DNA from: Arthrobacter sp. StoSoilB19
GTDB taxonomy: Bacteria > Actinomycetota > Actinomycetes > Actinomycetales > Micrococcaceae
Direction of reading: 5' to 3'
Assembly: GCF_019977275.1 (NCBI RefSeq)
Contig: NZ_AP024650.1
Span: 4,030,001 to 4,094,000, forward strand
DNA length: 64,000 nt
A model generated the notes under the pieces. That model searched no databases, was not told the origin of the DNA, and worked only from the letters and a program-made list of their open reading frames with translations. The position numbers and the translations under genes were made by a program. Shown here in pieces: positions 50,372 to 59,027 of this stretch; position 1 is the first letter of the stretch, and every line of letters starts with the position of its first letter.

Positions 50372-50590
50372 GGACCCGCCGAAAGATAGTTGCGTTGGCA
50401 TGAGCTGTGGATGAATCATGCATCTATTCCGCATGGTTATCTTCAATCTCGCGCTTTTGTTGCAGCTCCTGTGACCCTGATCTCATCACTACAAGCTCTT
50501 CGATCATGAGAGGCATGAAGAGCTGTCCCATGCCAGTGACTGCACAGGCCATCCGGCACCAGCCTTAGGCGCTGAGCCCTAAGCCCCGGA
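50372..50590. other. Intergenic region with AGCTCTTC/GAAGAGCT hairpin
   Basis: A gene-free stretch of about 220 bases, markedly less GC-rich than its left neighbour. It contains AGCTCTTC (50494-50501) and its exact complement GAAGAGCT (50517-50524) with a 15-base loop, and no T-run. It marks the left edge of the catabolic island, and both flanking genes end here. Confidence 0.5.
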
Positions 50591-51340
50591 TCAGGTTCCT
50601 ATTCCCAGGTGGGCTCCGCCTGCCACATCGAGGGATACGCCCGTGATGTAGCGGTTGTCCGGGTCGGCAAGGAAAAGGATGGCGCGGGCGACTTCCTCTG
50701 GTTCGGCGAACCGGCGCATTGGAAGCTGGGCGGCGCGCTTGGCGCGGTTTGCGGCTGCATCAGGGCCAGAGTCTTTGGCGAATTGTGCCCACATGGGAGT
50801 GTTTACCGGGCCGGGCGCGATGGCGTTGACCGAGATGCCGTTGGGGCCGAGCAGCTCGGCGAAGGACCACATGATGTGCAGTACTGCGAGTTTGCTTGCG
50901 TTGTAGGGCAAGTAGTTGAGGCGGGCTTCTTTGGCTGCAACGGAGGACAGGATCACGATGGCGCCGGCAGTGCCGGTCCCAATCATTGATTGTGCGGTTT
51001 CGCGGACCATGGTGAAGGTTCCGGAACCGTTGATCCGCATGATGGAGTCGAATTCTTCGGTCGTTGTGTTCATGATGTCCGGCGTGGCACCCAGGACTCC
51101 AGCTGCGTGGACGAGAGCGTCGATGCGCCCGTGCGTGGTTGTGACATCACGGACGACTGTGGCGCATTGTTCTTCGGAGGTGATGTCCAGCGGGAAGAAG
51201 CCGGCGAGTTCCTGGCCATCCTTCGGGCCGCGGTCGGCACCTATGACGAGTGCCCCTTCGGCTGTGAGTGCCTCGACGACTGCATTACCGATTCCGCCGC
51301 TTGATCCGGTCACCAGAACGACTTGGTCTTTGAGGCTCAT
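50591..51340 (-). CDS. Short-chain dehydrogenase/reductase (SDR)
   Basis: A 249-residue classical SDR. The cofactor site is T-G-S-S-G-G-I-G (residues 12-19), N-A-G equivalent is H-A-A-G, and the catalytic Ser-Tyr-Lys appears as L-S-S-V-A, then Y-N-A-S-K. The C-terminal D-V-A-G-G-A-H is typical. GGAG lies 8 bases before the ATG at 51340. It follows the Idh gene by 142 bases, same strand, and is likely the last gene of the island's left operon, or has its own promoter in that gap. It probably oxidises a sugar or polyol; the substrate is unknown. Confidence 0.9.
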   Translation of the reverse strand: MSLKDQVVLVTGSSGGIGNAVVEALTAEGALVIGADRGPKDGQELAGFFPLDITSEEQCATVVRDVTTTHGRIDALVHAAGVLGATPDIMNTTTEEFDSIMRINGSGTFTMVRETAQSMIGTGTAGAIVILSSVAAKEARLNYLPYNASKLAVLHIMWSFAELLGPNGISVNAIAPGPVNTPMWAQFAKDSGPDAAANRAKRAAQLPMRRFAEPEEVARAILFLADPDNRYITGVSLDVAGGAHLGIGT

Positions 51341-51482
51341 CTGATTTCTCCGCTTATCTGTTGCTGCCCTGCGGCTGGCTGGTGGGCTGCTCGTTTCATC
51401 TTTCCAGCTCCTTACTTGAGGTTTCATTGGGGTGAGCCGTCACTCCGGGCGCGGACCAGGGTGGTGCACCTGCCCGTGCTGC

Positions 51483-52478
51483 CTAGCTGTTGCCGCTAAC
51501 GGCGTGGCTTGCCCATTGCCGGCCTTCTTGTTCTTGTATGGGCAGTCCGGAGGCGGCGAGGACCTGGTCAAGCAGCCGCTGGGTATGGACGGCTTCGCGA
51601 CCGGAGGTCAGTGGCTGTTCCCTGTCGGCCACCCGGTCCAGGAAGTGGTGGACGGCGGCGGAGAATCCGAGTGTGTCGGTCGCCGTTGCCCAGCCATACG
51701 CCTCAGAGCTGAGCTCCCGTGAGGTTGTGACTCCCTTGACGGTGGTCGAGACGGTCTCCGGCGCCCTGACTTCCACGGTCTTGCCATCGCCGTAGGCGTC
51801 GAGTTTCTCATTCCAGGCACCTGCTGTCCGGGCAGCCATCAGCACTCCAGTGTTGCCGGTGCTGAAGCGGATCATGGCTGCGACGCCGTCTTCTTCCCAG
51901 GGGTCGTCACCGGCTGCGTGTGCGGCAACGTCCACGGGCTCGCCGCCGCAGTACCAGCGGAGCAGGTCAACCATGTGAATGGCGTTCTCGAACGTTGCAC
52001 GGTATTCGGATCCGGGGCGGTTCTTCTGCGCGACGCAGAAGGTAGCGCCTTTTGCGCCGAACAGCTCACGGCCGGCGGCATAGACGGGTGCGTAGCGGCG
52101 GTTGAAATCCACCATGAGGATGCGGCCGCGCTCGTCGGCCAGGTCCGCCAAACGTTCTGCTTCCTCGGTTGCCGGGGCAAGAGGTTTTTCGCAGAACACA
52201 TCGACGTCGTTGTTGAGGCACAACTGGACCGCGTGCGCGTGTTCGGATCGGGGTGTGAGGACGCAGACGGCATCCAGGTCCTGCGCGTCCAGCATGTCCT
52301 CCACTGACCGGTAGGCGGCGCCGAATCCCCAGCGCCGAACCAGGTTGCCCGGGTCCTCGCGGCGGGATACCAGGGCTGCCAGCTCCACATCATCGCGCTG
52401 GACGAGTGTGGGTAGTTGGGCGATGGTGGCGATATTGCCTGCGCCGATGACGCCGACGCGGAGGCGCTGCCCGGTCAT
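51483..52478 (-). CDS. Gfo/Idh/MocA-family oxidoreductase
   Basis: A 331-residue NAD(P)-dependent dehydrogenase. The N-terminal Rossmann motif is V-I-G-A-G-N-I-A, the family motif C-E-K-P-L-A-P lies near residue 96, and the second domain follows from about 125 with the N-A-I-H-M-V-D-L-L-R-W-Y segment containing the catalytic His. Substrates of the family are sugars, inositols and their acids. Its ATG overlaps the stop of the TIM-barrel gene by 4 bases (ATGA), so the two are translated together. The substrate is unknown. Confidence 0.9.
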   Translation of the reverse strand: MTGQRLRVGVIGAGNIATIAQLPTLVQRDDVELAALVSRREDPGNLVRRWGFGAAYRSVEDMLDAQDLDAVCVLTPRSEHAHAVQLCLNNDVDVFCEKPLAPATEEAERLADLADERGRILMVDFNRRYAPVYAAGRELFGAKGATFCVAQKNRPGSEYRATFENAIHMVDLLRWYCGGEPVDVAAHAAGDDPWEEDGVAAMIRFSTGNTGVLMAARTAGAWNEKLDAYGDGKTVEVRAPETVSTTVKGVTTSRELSSEAYGWATATDTLGFSAAVHHFLDRVADREQPLTSGREAVHTQRLLDQVLAASGLPIQEQEGRQWASHAVSGNS

Positions 52479-53377
52479 CGGGCGTTCTCCATTTCAGCCA
52501 GATCAGTGAGCATTCCGCGCAGTGCGGTCACGGATTCCCGGAATCCGTCCTCAGGGGTGGGGAGGTCTTGCGGGTGCCAGCGGTACTCATACTCGATACT
52601 CAGCAGGTCATTGTAGCCGTGGCGCAGCAGCGCAGCGAGGATCTGGGGCCAGGGAAGAACACCGGTACCGATGACCCTTGATCGGACGGCGCGCTCGGAC
52701 GCGTCGACGCGCGCTGTTTCCGTGGCACGGAAAGCTGCGTTCGGATCGGTGAACACGAGGTCCTTCACGTGCACGTGACCGATCAGGTCGCCCTGGACGG
52801 CAAAGGCTTCCTCGAACGTCTCGTCATGGGTGAAGGTGAGGTTGGCCTGGTCGTAAAGAACACGAACGGCCGGGTGGGCAACCTCCCGGACGAGCGCAGC
52901 GGTTTCTGCCGCGGTCTGGGTCATGGTGCCGAAGTGGTTCTCCACACACAGCCGCACGCCGGCCTGTTCAGCCTCGGGTGCCAGGGTCTGCAGGGCCTCC
53001 CGCAGTTTCGCCCATCGCCGGTCACGATCGGTGTCACCGGGATGCCACGCTCCCGCGTATACACGCACCCGGTCGGCGCCAAGCAGGTGGGCGGTCTCAA
53101 TTGCGCCGCGGAATTCGTCAACTCCCCCGCGCCACTGACTCTCGTCAAGGGAGTTGATGGCCGTGGTGTAGGGCGTGAGGCCAAGGATCGGAAGGCCCTC
53201 GCCGTCTGCCGCCGTCAGTGCCTCCATGGCGGCGCGGCGGTCCCCCAGCGGCAACCCTGAGGTGTAGCCGTTTTGGTAGATGACTTCCGCGGCATCAAGC
53301 CCTGCGTCCCGGAAGAGCTTTAGCGCTTGGGGGACCGTATGGTGCGGAGTGCCTAGTGTGTGACCTGCAAACCTCAT
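52475..53377 (-). CDS. Sugar phosphate isomerase/epimerase-like TIM-barrel protein
   Basis: A 300-residue protein of the xylose-isomerase-like AP-endonuclease-2 superfamily. Likely metal ligands are Glu in C-V-E-N-H-F-G near residue 150, Asp in L-Y-D-Q-A-N, His in H-V-H-V-K-D, and Glu in S-I-E-Y-E-Y-R. It could isomerise or epimerise a keto-sugar or act on an inositol-like ring. AGGAAGGA lies about 10 bases before the ATG at 53377. It overlaps both neighbours by 4 bases. Confidence 0.88.
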   Translation of the reverse strand: MRFAGHTLGTPHHTVPQALKLFRDAGLDAAEVIYQNGYTSGLPLGDRRAAMEALTAADGEGLPILGLTPYTTAINSLDESQWRGGVDEFRGAIETAHLLGADRVRVYAGAWHPGDTDRDRRWAKLREALQTLAPEAEQAGVRLCVENHFGTMTQTAAETAALVREVAHPAVRVLYDQANLTFTHDETFEEAFAVQGDLIGHVHVKDLVFTDPNAAFRATETARVDASERAVRSRVIGTGVLPWPQILAALLRHGYNDLLSIEYEYRWHPQDLPTPEDGFRESVTALRGMLTDLAEMENAR

Positions 53378-53961
53378 TGTTGATTGTCCTTCCTGGAAGT
53401 GTGTTGTGTTGCCGTCCAGTCCGCTGGACCGACGAGCCTGGGTGGGGACGCGACCCGGGATCGGTCGACGATCTCCATCAGCAGGCCCCAAGGGGTGATG
53501 AAGTAGGTCCAGCGGTTGCCGGCCACGCGCGGGCTGTCGCCGGCGACTTCTTTGCGCTCCCCGAGCACGCGGACTCCCGGGGTTTCGTGCAGTACGGCGA
53601 TCGCTTCGTCAACGTCGTCCACGACAAAGCACAGGTGGTGTCCGCCCGCGTCGCAATGCCGTGGCGGGGTCTCGCGCCGCTCGGCGCTGCTCCATTCGAA
53701 CAGCTCAATGTTCAGATTCGGGGGCAGGCGAAGCATGGCGAGCGTGAGTTTCGCATCGGCCGGGACGTCGAAGTTTGTGGGCATGAATTCTTCGTCAGGC
53801 CCACGTTCGGAGCGGTACAGTTCCTCGGCCCCGAGCACGTCGACGAAGAACCGGACGCCCTCCTCGAGGTTGGGAACGGTCAGGCCGATGTGGTCCGCAT
53901 GCTGGAGCCCCGGCAAACGCCGCAGTGAGCCCGCTGTGGCATCGTACCTTTGCGCGGTCAT
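53374..53961 (-). CDS. VOC-family (glyoxalase/dioxygenase-like) protein
   Basis: A 195-residue protein with one vicinal-oxygen-chelate domain. The metal ligands seem to be His in A-D-H-I-G-L-T-V near residue 24, His in G-H-H-L-C-F-V-V near 108, and Glu in G-L-L-M-E-I-V-D near 163. The R-F-F-V-D-V-L-G-A helix is typical. The C-terminal 30 residues are polar. It may be an epimerase, lyase or dioxygenase of the pathway. Its stop overlaps the TIM-barrel start and its start overlaps the regulator's stop, each by 4 bases. Confidence 0.88.
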   Translation of the reverse strand: MTAQRYDATAGSLRRLPGLQHADHIGLTVPNLEEGVRFFVDVLGAEELYRSERGPDEEFMPTNFDVPADAKLTLAMLRLPPNLNIELFEWSSAERRETPPRHCDAGGHHLCFVVDDVDEAIAVLHETPGVRVLGERKEVAGDSPRVAGNRWTYFITPWGLLMEIVDRSRVASPPRLVGPADWTATQHTSRKDNQQ

Positions 53962-54953
53962 TTGCGCGGTCCTGCGGTGGAGGCACGGACAAGAAGCTCA
54001 GGTTCGAGCACGATGTGGTCCACGGAACCGTCCGCGTTCTGCTTCTCGGCCAGTTCGATGGCGAGGTGTCCCATGTCGGAGATAGGCTGCCGGATGGTGG
54101 TCAGGGCCGGGTTGAACCGGGCCCCCAAAGCCAGACCGTCGAAACCGATGACCGACACGTCCTCCGGTACACGCACGCCGCTTCTACCGAGGGCCGAGAT
54201 GACCGCAAAGGCCACCATGTCATTCGCGGCGATGATGGCCGTCGGCGGATTCTCCATCTCGAGGAAATGCTCTGCCCCACGCGTACCCGCATCCAGATCC
54301 GACCCGCTGTCCAGCACAACAGGTGCACTGCCGCTCTCGGCGGACAGCTCCAGATACGCGTCCATCCGGTCCTGGGCAGTGTGCGTACCGGCGATGCCGG
54401 AAACATAGCCAATGGAAGTGTGCCCCAGTGAGTGCAGGTGGTCCAGCGCAAGCTTAATTCCGCGGCGGCTGTCGACGGTGACAGTGGGAACCGTATCATC
54501 GCCTTCCACCCGGTCGATCACCACCACCTTGTGGCCGAAATCGAAGCGCTTCAACGCCTCGGTATCGACCTTCGTGGAGGGCGCGACGATACCAAAGGGG
54601 GCATACATGGCCTGCATGGCGACGAAGTATCCCTCAGTTTTAGCGGGGTCCCCATTGGTGACGCAGAGCAGCAGCTGGTAGCCGCGCTCATCCGCCGCCT
54701 GCGTCATCGTCTTGGCCAGTTCTGCAAAGAACGGGTTGGTGATGTCAGGGACGATCAGCGGGATGAAGGTGCTGGTCTTTCGGCGGAGTGCCTGGGCGAG
54801 TGGACTCATTGTGTAGCCAAGGCCCTCGGCAACCCGGAGGATGTGCTCGCGGGTTTCGCTCTTCACCGCTTCCGGCCGGGAGAATGCCCGGGAAACCGTT
54901 GAGCGGTGGACACCGGCCGCCTTCGCGACAACGTCAATACTTAGGTCAGCCAT
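53958..54953 (-). CDS. LacI-family transcriptional regulator of the catabolic island
   Basis: A 331-residue LacI/GalR-type repressor. The HTH is at residues 5-25 (I-D-V-V-A-K-A-A-G-V-H-R-S-T-V-S-R-A-F), followed by the hinge helix with S-P-L-A-Q-A-L-R-R-K and a sugar-binding-protein-like effector domain. The ATG at 54953 is preferred because GGAGGA lies 7 bases upstream; another at 54980 lacks a site. Tandem 13-bp repeats at 55973-55998 and 57412-57450 match the TGNNANCGNTNNCA pattern of LacI-type operators and are its likely targets. It sits within the operon it probably controls. Confidence 0.92.
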   Translation of the reverse strand: MADLSIDVVAKAAGVHRSTVSRAFSRPEAVKSETREHILRVAEGLGYTMSPLAQALRRKTSTFIPLIVPDITNPFFAELAKTMTQAADERGYQLLLCVTNGDPAKTEGYFVAMQAMYAPFGIVAPSTKVDTEALKRFDFGHKVVVIDRVEGDDTVPTVTVDSRRGIKLALDHLHSLGHTSIGYVSGIAGTHTAQDRMDAYLELSAESGSAPVVLDSGSDLDAGTRGAEHFLEMENPPTAIIAANDMVAFAVISALGRSGVRVPEDVSVIGFDGLALGARFNPALTTIRQPISDMGHLAIELAEKQNADGSVDHIVLEPELLVRASTAGPRK

Positions 54954-55926
54954 CTTCTTTTCCTCCGCGCTGGTCGTCATACGCCTGCCAGATCGGGCGC
55001 ATCACATCTTCGAGCTGGGCCAATGTTGGCAGCCCCTTGAATCCATCTTCCAGTGTCTGGGCGACACGGCGCACGAACGGATCATAGAGAGGGTCACTGT
55101 CCACGTCGATCACGGCAGACTCCGTTGTCCCGTCCAACGCGGTGAACGTGGCAGAACCATCCGAGTTGACGGAGGCGAATCCTGCCCCGCCCGCCGACGT
55201 GTAGCTGCAGTACCGCTTCAACGGCGAACCCGGGAAGGCGTACCCCACCTCCACAATGGCTTCACACCCGCTCGGGGTGGTGATGATGAGACTGGCATGG
55301 TCCTCAACAGCCCCGCCATGCAGCGCCGCCGACAGCCGCGACTCGACACTCGCCGCTGACTCGTCACAGGCCTGCAGGAACAGGTCCACGAAATGCGGTC
55401 CCAGGTTTGCCAGGCACCCTCCCCCGGCGGTGGAAGGGTCCAGCATCCAAGGGTTGCCGTTAGCCAGGTAACGCGAAGGCGGACCGGCAATAAAGGAGAT
55501 CCTCTGGTACGTAGGCCGGCCAGCCTTGGCCAGCCAACGGTCCGTCGGACCACCCCGCTGGACCAGCGGGACGGTGACCGGGACGCCGGCTGCCTCAGCC
55601 GCCTTGCGCACCTGCGAAAGTTCCGTCAAGGACGTTCCCAGCGGCTTCTCCACCACAATCGGAATGCCACGCTCGATCAGGTCAAGACACTTTTCGGCCA
55701 TTCCATCGTGCGGGCCGAAAACATACGCGAGCCCCACCTCGGGCAGATCGAGCAGGCTCCGCCAGTCCGCCTCAACGGGAGCGGCCCAAGTCTTTGCCAG
55801 TCCCTGAACGAGTGACACGTCCTCGTCACTGATGCCGACGACCTGGTGTTCTTCGCCGATTGCCCGGGCATACAACGGAACGTGCCAGTGTGAAGCACCA
55901 AGAATGATCGTGCGTGTTTTGCTCAC
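54946..55926 (-). CDS. Gfo/Idh/MocA-family oxidoreductase
   Basis: A 326-residue dehydrogenase, the first gene of the island's left operon. The N-terminal strand T-I-I-L-G-A-S-H-W-H-V-P has an unusual H-W-H instead of the normal Gly-rich ending, so cofactor binding may be altered. V-E-K-P-L-G-T-S is the family motif. Later parts (G-G-G-C-L-A-N-L-G-P-H-F-V-D-L-F-L) carry the catalytic-His region. The GTG at 55926 is chosen because AAGGAG lies 8 bases upstream. It is different enough from the other Gfo/Idh gene to have a separate substrate. Confidence 0.85.
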   Translation of the reverse strand: MSKTRTIILGASHWHVPLYARAIGEEHQVVGISDEDVSLVQGLAKTWAAPVEADWRSLLDLPEVGLAYVFGPHDGMAEKCLDLIERGIPIVVEKPLGTSLTELSQVRKAAEAAGVPVTVPLVQRGGPTDRWLAKAGRPTYQRISFIAGPPSRYLANGNPWMLDPSTAGGGCLANLGPHFVDLFLQACDESAASVESRLSAALHGGAVEDHASLIITTPSGCEAIVEVGYAFPGSPLKRYCSYTSAGGAGFASVNSDGSATFTALDGTTESAVIDVDSDPLYDPFVRRVAQTLEDGFKGLPTLAQLEDVMRPIWQAYDDQRGGKEDG

Positions 55927-55972
55927 ACTCACAGCTCCTTTGCTAAGTATGGGTCTTGCTGTCCACTCAACA

Positions 55973-56031
55973 TGAGATCGGTTGCTGAGATCGGTTGCAA
56001 TAACAGTATGGATGGTGGGAAAGTTTGTCAA
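55973..56031 (-). promoter_or_regulatory. Island promoter 1 with two tandem 13-bp LacI-type operators
   Basis: On the minus strand: TTGACA (56031-56026), 17 bp, TACTGT (56008-56003), then TTATTGCAACCGATCTCA followed directly by GCAACCGATCTCA. The 13-bp unit GCAACCGATCTCA is thus repeated head to tail at 55998-55986 and 55985-55973. The perfect copy TGCAACCGATCTCA fits the LacI-type pattern. It drives the left operon, and the operators overlap the transcription start. Confidence 0.82.
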
Positions 56032-56096
56032 CGACACTTCAACAGTGGCCCAGGCAACAAGGATCGTCCGAAGCCTCGGCCCCAAGAAAGGCCACC

Positions 56097-56744
56097 ATGT
56101 ACAAGAAACTCCGCACCCTGCAGACCATCGACGAATCAGGCGCCGTCCTCATCGTCCGCCTCGAGAACGCCGACGTCGCAGAACGTGTTGCCGAAGCTGC
56201 CATCGCCGGAGGCTTCCGCGCCCTTGAAATCACACTTTCGATCCCAGGCGCCGTCGAGGTAATCCGCCGCCTCGCCGCCAAACATGCTGCCAATGGAGTC
56301 GCGATCGGCGCCGGAACGGTGCTGGACGAGCACGCAGCCTATGAGTGCATCCGGGCTGGGGCTGAATTCCTGGTCAGTCCCCAGCTCAACCCGGCGATGA
56401 TCCGGACAGCAAACCGGTACCAGGTGCCCACCGTTAGCGGAGCCTACACGCCGACCGAGCTTGTTAACTCCGCCGAGGCAGGCGCTGACATCCTCAAGCT
56501 CTTCCCCACCGAAGCCGGCGGTATCCCCTACGCAAAATCCGTTCTCGCTCCACTCGCCCACCTGCCGATCATGCCGGCCGGCGGCGTCACCCTGGAGAAC
56601 GTAGGCGAATGGTTCGCCGCGGGCGTGGCTGGCGTCGGCGTCGGCAGTTACGTCACCAAAGCATGGCAGCCCGACGGCGACTTCAACCGCGTCACCAAAG
56701 CCGCCAAGGAGTTCCTGTCAGCAGTGGCAGAGGCCCGCCGATGA
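56097..56744 (+). CDS. KDPG/KHG-family aldolase
   Basis: A 215-residue class I aldolase of the 2-keto-3-deoxy-6-phosphogluconate/4-hydroxy-2-oxoglutarate type. The Schiff-base Lys is in D-I-L-K-L-F-P-T-E near residue 134, the conserved Glu in A-L-E-I-T-L near 43, and the phosphate-binding G-V-G-V-G-S-Y-V near the end. It splits a 2-keto-3-deoxy acid (phosphate) to pyruvate plus an aldehyde. AAGAAAGG lies 6 bases upstream. Its stop overlaps the kinase start (ATGA). It is divergent from the left operon; its own promoter is not obvious. Confidence 0.92.
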   Translation: MYKKLRTLQTIDESGAVLIVRLENADVAERVAEAAIAGGFRALEITLSIPGAVEVIRRLAAKHAANGVAIGAGTVLDEHAAYECIRAGAEFLVSPQLNPAMIRTANRYQVPTVSGAYTPTELVNSAEAGADILKLFPTEAGGIPYAKSVLAPLAHLPIMPAGGVTLENVGEWFAAGVAGVGVGSYVTKAWQPDGDFNRVTKAAKEFLSAVAEARR

Positions 56745-57289
56745 CGACCCCTAGCGTCTTTGTCGTGATCGGACCGGCCGGCTCGGGGAAAACAACGGTC
56801 GCACAGAAAACAGCAAGAGAAAACAACGCGGCCTACCTGGACAAGGACCGGGTATGCGGACGCTTTGTCGAGTTCGCACTGAAGGCAACCGGACACGACC
56901 CCACCGACCGGGAGTCCAACGAGTACTACCGCGAAAACCTGCTTCCCCTCGAGTACGAGACCCTCATGGACGTGGCCGGGGCTAACCTGCGCCTGGGCCG
57001 GTCCGTTGTGCTCGACGCCCCCTTCGGAGCCTACTTCGAAGACCCGGATTTTCTGACCAACGCTGCGAAGAAGTTTGATTGGCCACCTTCCCAAACCACG
57101 GTGGTACGGGTGAGGGTCCCGCAGGACCTTCTACGCGAACGGCTCACCCTCCGCGGCCTGGAACGGGACCAATGGAAGCTCTCCCACTGGAATGAGTATT
57201 GGTCTGTCTACGGAGACCTGGAATGCGCGTGGTCCGGCGTGCAGTACCTGGACTTCAACAACGAGACACCCCTTCCGGCAGAGGGGTAA
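56741..57289 (+). CDS. P-loop kinase (AAA_33-like) coupled to the aldolase
   Basis: A 182-residue P-loop NTPase. Walker A is G-P-A-G-S-G-K-T-T near residues 10-18, followed by Y-L-D-K-D-R-V-C and a V-L-D-A-P-F-G-A-Y segment as in small-molecule kinases. L-R-E-R-L-T-L-R-G-L-E-R-D lies near the C-terminus (lid arginines). It resembles gluconate-kinase-size enzymes but not a standard GntK. Overlap with the aldolase suggests that it phosphorylates the aldolase substrate or a precursor. It does not match the usual PfkB-type KDG kinase. Substrate unknown. Confidence 0.78.
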   Translation: MTTPSVFVVIGPAGSGKTTVAQKTARENNAAYLDKDRVCGRFVEFALKATGHDPTDRESNEYYRENLLPLEYETLMDVAGANLRLGRSVVLDAPFGAYFEDPDFLTNAAKKFDWPPSQTTVVRVRVPQDLLRERLTLRGLERDQWKLSHWNEYWSVYGDLECAWSGVQYLDFNNETPLPAEG

Positions 57290-57377
57290 TGGCCCCACCG
57301 CTGCACCCACTGCCGCAAAGCGGTTGCCCCTCCTAGAGGGACGACACCAGAATCTGCGACGAGGCTCACAAAAAACG

Positions 57378-57450
57378 TTGACAAGTCTGTTCTCTCGTCC
57401 GTAATCTGATTGCAACCGATCTCAGCAACCGATCTCAGCAACCGATCTTA
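57378..57450 (+). promoter_or_regulatory. Island promoter 2 with three tandem 13-bp LacI-type operators
   Basis: TTGACA (57378-57383), 18 bp, TAATCT (57402-57407), then three head-to-tail copies of GCAACCGATCTCA (57412-57424, 57425-57437, 57438-57450; the last is CTTA). The layout mirrors promoter 1. It drives the MFS symporter gene, about 110 bases downstream. Confidence 0.85.
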
Positions 57451-57560
57451 TTGGTTTTGCTGATCCGCCAAGGCGGTAACGGCAGCTGCAGCCGGAGCAT
57501 TGACCGCCCCGGCTCAACCCCTAACCCCTCCTCAGCAAACGTGGAAGTATGGAGAGTTCA

Positions 57561-58982
57561 ATGAAGACCTCAAAAGATGCGCTCGACGGCTCGGGCCCTT
57601 CGGGATTTCCGGAAGTGCCGGAGCCACGCAGGCGCTCCGTCAACATGGTGGCAGGCACGATCGGCCACTTCGTGGAGTGGTACGACTGGTACATCTACGG
57701 GCTGCTGGCAGCAGTATTCTCATCGCAGATTTTCCCCGGCGACTCCCCGTTTGCGTCCCTGGTCGCAGCACTGCTGACCTACGCAATCGGGTTTGTCGTC
57801 CGCCCGCTCAGCGGAATCATCATTTCACCACTGGCCGACCGTTTCGGCCGCAGGCTCGTCCTGACGCTCTCCATCTCCGGAATGGCGCTCGGCGCTTTGA
57901 TCATCGGTCTCACGCCGTCATTTGCGACAATCGGGTACGCAGCGCCAGTTCTTTTCCTGGTTGCACGCATTCTTCAAGGCATCTCGGCCGGCAGCGAGCA
58001 GCAGAGCGCTATCGCTTTCATGGTCGAACACGCTCCCGCGAACCGGAGGGGCCTGTTTGGCTCGTTCTCCAATATGGCCAGCGGCCTGGCGACCCTCGCC
58101 GCGACCGGTGCCGCCGCGATCGTGACCTCCTCTTTTGCTCCCGACGACCTCGCCGCCTGGGGCTGGCGCATCCCGTTCCTCATAGGCGGTGTCCTTGGCG
58201 TAGTCGGGCTTATCCTGCGGGCTCGCTCTGATGAGACCCCTGAGTTTGAGGCGACTGCCCTTGTCGACCAAAAGTCCGCGGCGGCGCGCCTGATGGACCT
58301 GCTGCGCGAACACCCGAAGGCTCTGCTGCAGGCAGCTGCGCTGTCTGCTCCGGCCGTGGCCTACTACACCTGGGCCACCTTCCTTCCCACCTATGCCAAG
58401 CTGACCACCGGCCGCGACCTGTCCTCCACTCTTGCCGGAAGCGTTATCGGCCTTGCCTTGCTGGTGGTCATCGTGCCGGTCTGCGGATACCTTTCCGACC
58501 GCCTCGGCCGACGAAAGATCTTCCCCATCATCGGTGCCATCGGCATGATCGTGCTCTTCTACCCACTGCTTCTGCTGCTGAACCAGCCAGGCTTCGGCGT
58601 GTACGTTCTGGTCTCAGCGTCGGGATGGGTGGTTCTTGGAATCTGGCAGTCGGTCTATCCGACAATCCAGGCCGAGCTGTTCCCGGCTTCTGTCCGGGTC
58701 TCCGGAATCGGCTTTGCACACCAGATCGTGATCGCCGTCTTCGGAGGCACTGCACCACTGATTGCCGCTGCATTCGTCGGCGCCGGACAGCCCATGTTCG
58801 TCGCGTACTACATGATCGCCATTGTCGCCCTCTCCCTCATCGCCTACTTCACGCTTCCGGAAACTGGCAGCAAGGGCCCGCGTGCCACCGTCGCCCCGGC
58901 AGACCGCGAAGTGCTGGAGGGAGAGCACCTGCTCTTCGAGACTCCACACGGCGGGATCCAGGCGCACAATTCCAAGCCATAG
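57561..58982 (+). CDS. MFS symporter, metabolite:H+ symporter (MHS) family
   Basis: A 473-residue transporter with 12 helices. Family marks are G-H-F-V-E-W-Y-D-W-Y-I-Y-G at helix 1, the loop S-P-L-A-D-R-F-G-R-R (motif A), and G-S-E-Q-Q-S-A-I-A-F-M-V-E-H-A. The late L-S-D-R-L-G-R-R and A-E-L-F-P-A-S-V-R-V-S-G-I-G segments also fit. MHS transporters carry organic acids, shikimate, betaine or sugar acids. The ATG at 57561 has GGAGAG 6 bases upstream; one at 57549 is an alternative. It is under a LacI-type promoter like that of the left operon, so it probably imports the island's substrate. Confidence 0.9.
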   Translation: MKTSKDALDGSGPSGFPEVPEPRRRSVNMVAGTIGHFVEWYDWYIYGLLAAVFSSQIFPGDSPFASLVAALLTYAIGFVVRPLSGIIISPLADRFGRRLVLTLSISGMALGALIIGLTPSFATIGYAAPVLFLVARILQGISAGSEQQSAIAFMVEHAPANRRGLFGSFSNMASGLATLAATGAAAIVTSSFAPDDLAAWGWRIPFLIGGVLGVVGLILRARSDETPEFEATALVDQKSAAARLMDLLREHPKALLQAAALSAPAVAYYTWATFLPTYAKLTTGRDLSSTLAGSVIGLALLVVIVPVCGYLSDRLGRRKIFPIIGAIGMIVLFYPLLLLLNQPGFGVYVLVSASGWVVLGIWQSVYPTIQAELFPASVRVSGIGFAHQIVIAVFGGTAPLIAAAFVGAGQPMFVAYYMIAIVALSLIAYFTLPETGSKGPRATVAPADREVLEGEHLLFETPHGGIQAHNSKP

Positions 58983-59027
58983 GCGTCCTTCTGGTGCCCT
59001 CGTAACCATGTAACGCCCCGCACTTCG

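Noticed and set aside
54954..54980. An upstream start for the LacI regulator at 54980
   Set aside because: The later ATG at 54953 has GGAGGA at ideal spacing, and the extra nine residues are unlike LacI N-termini.
57412..57450. Three exact short repeats as a possible CRISPR or minisatellite
   Set aside because: The 13-bp units abut without spacers, sit right after a -10 box, and recur at a second promoter, so they are operators.
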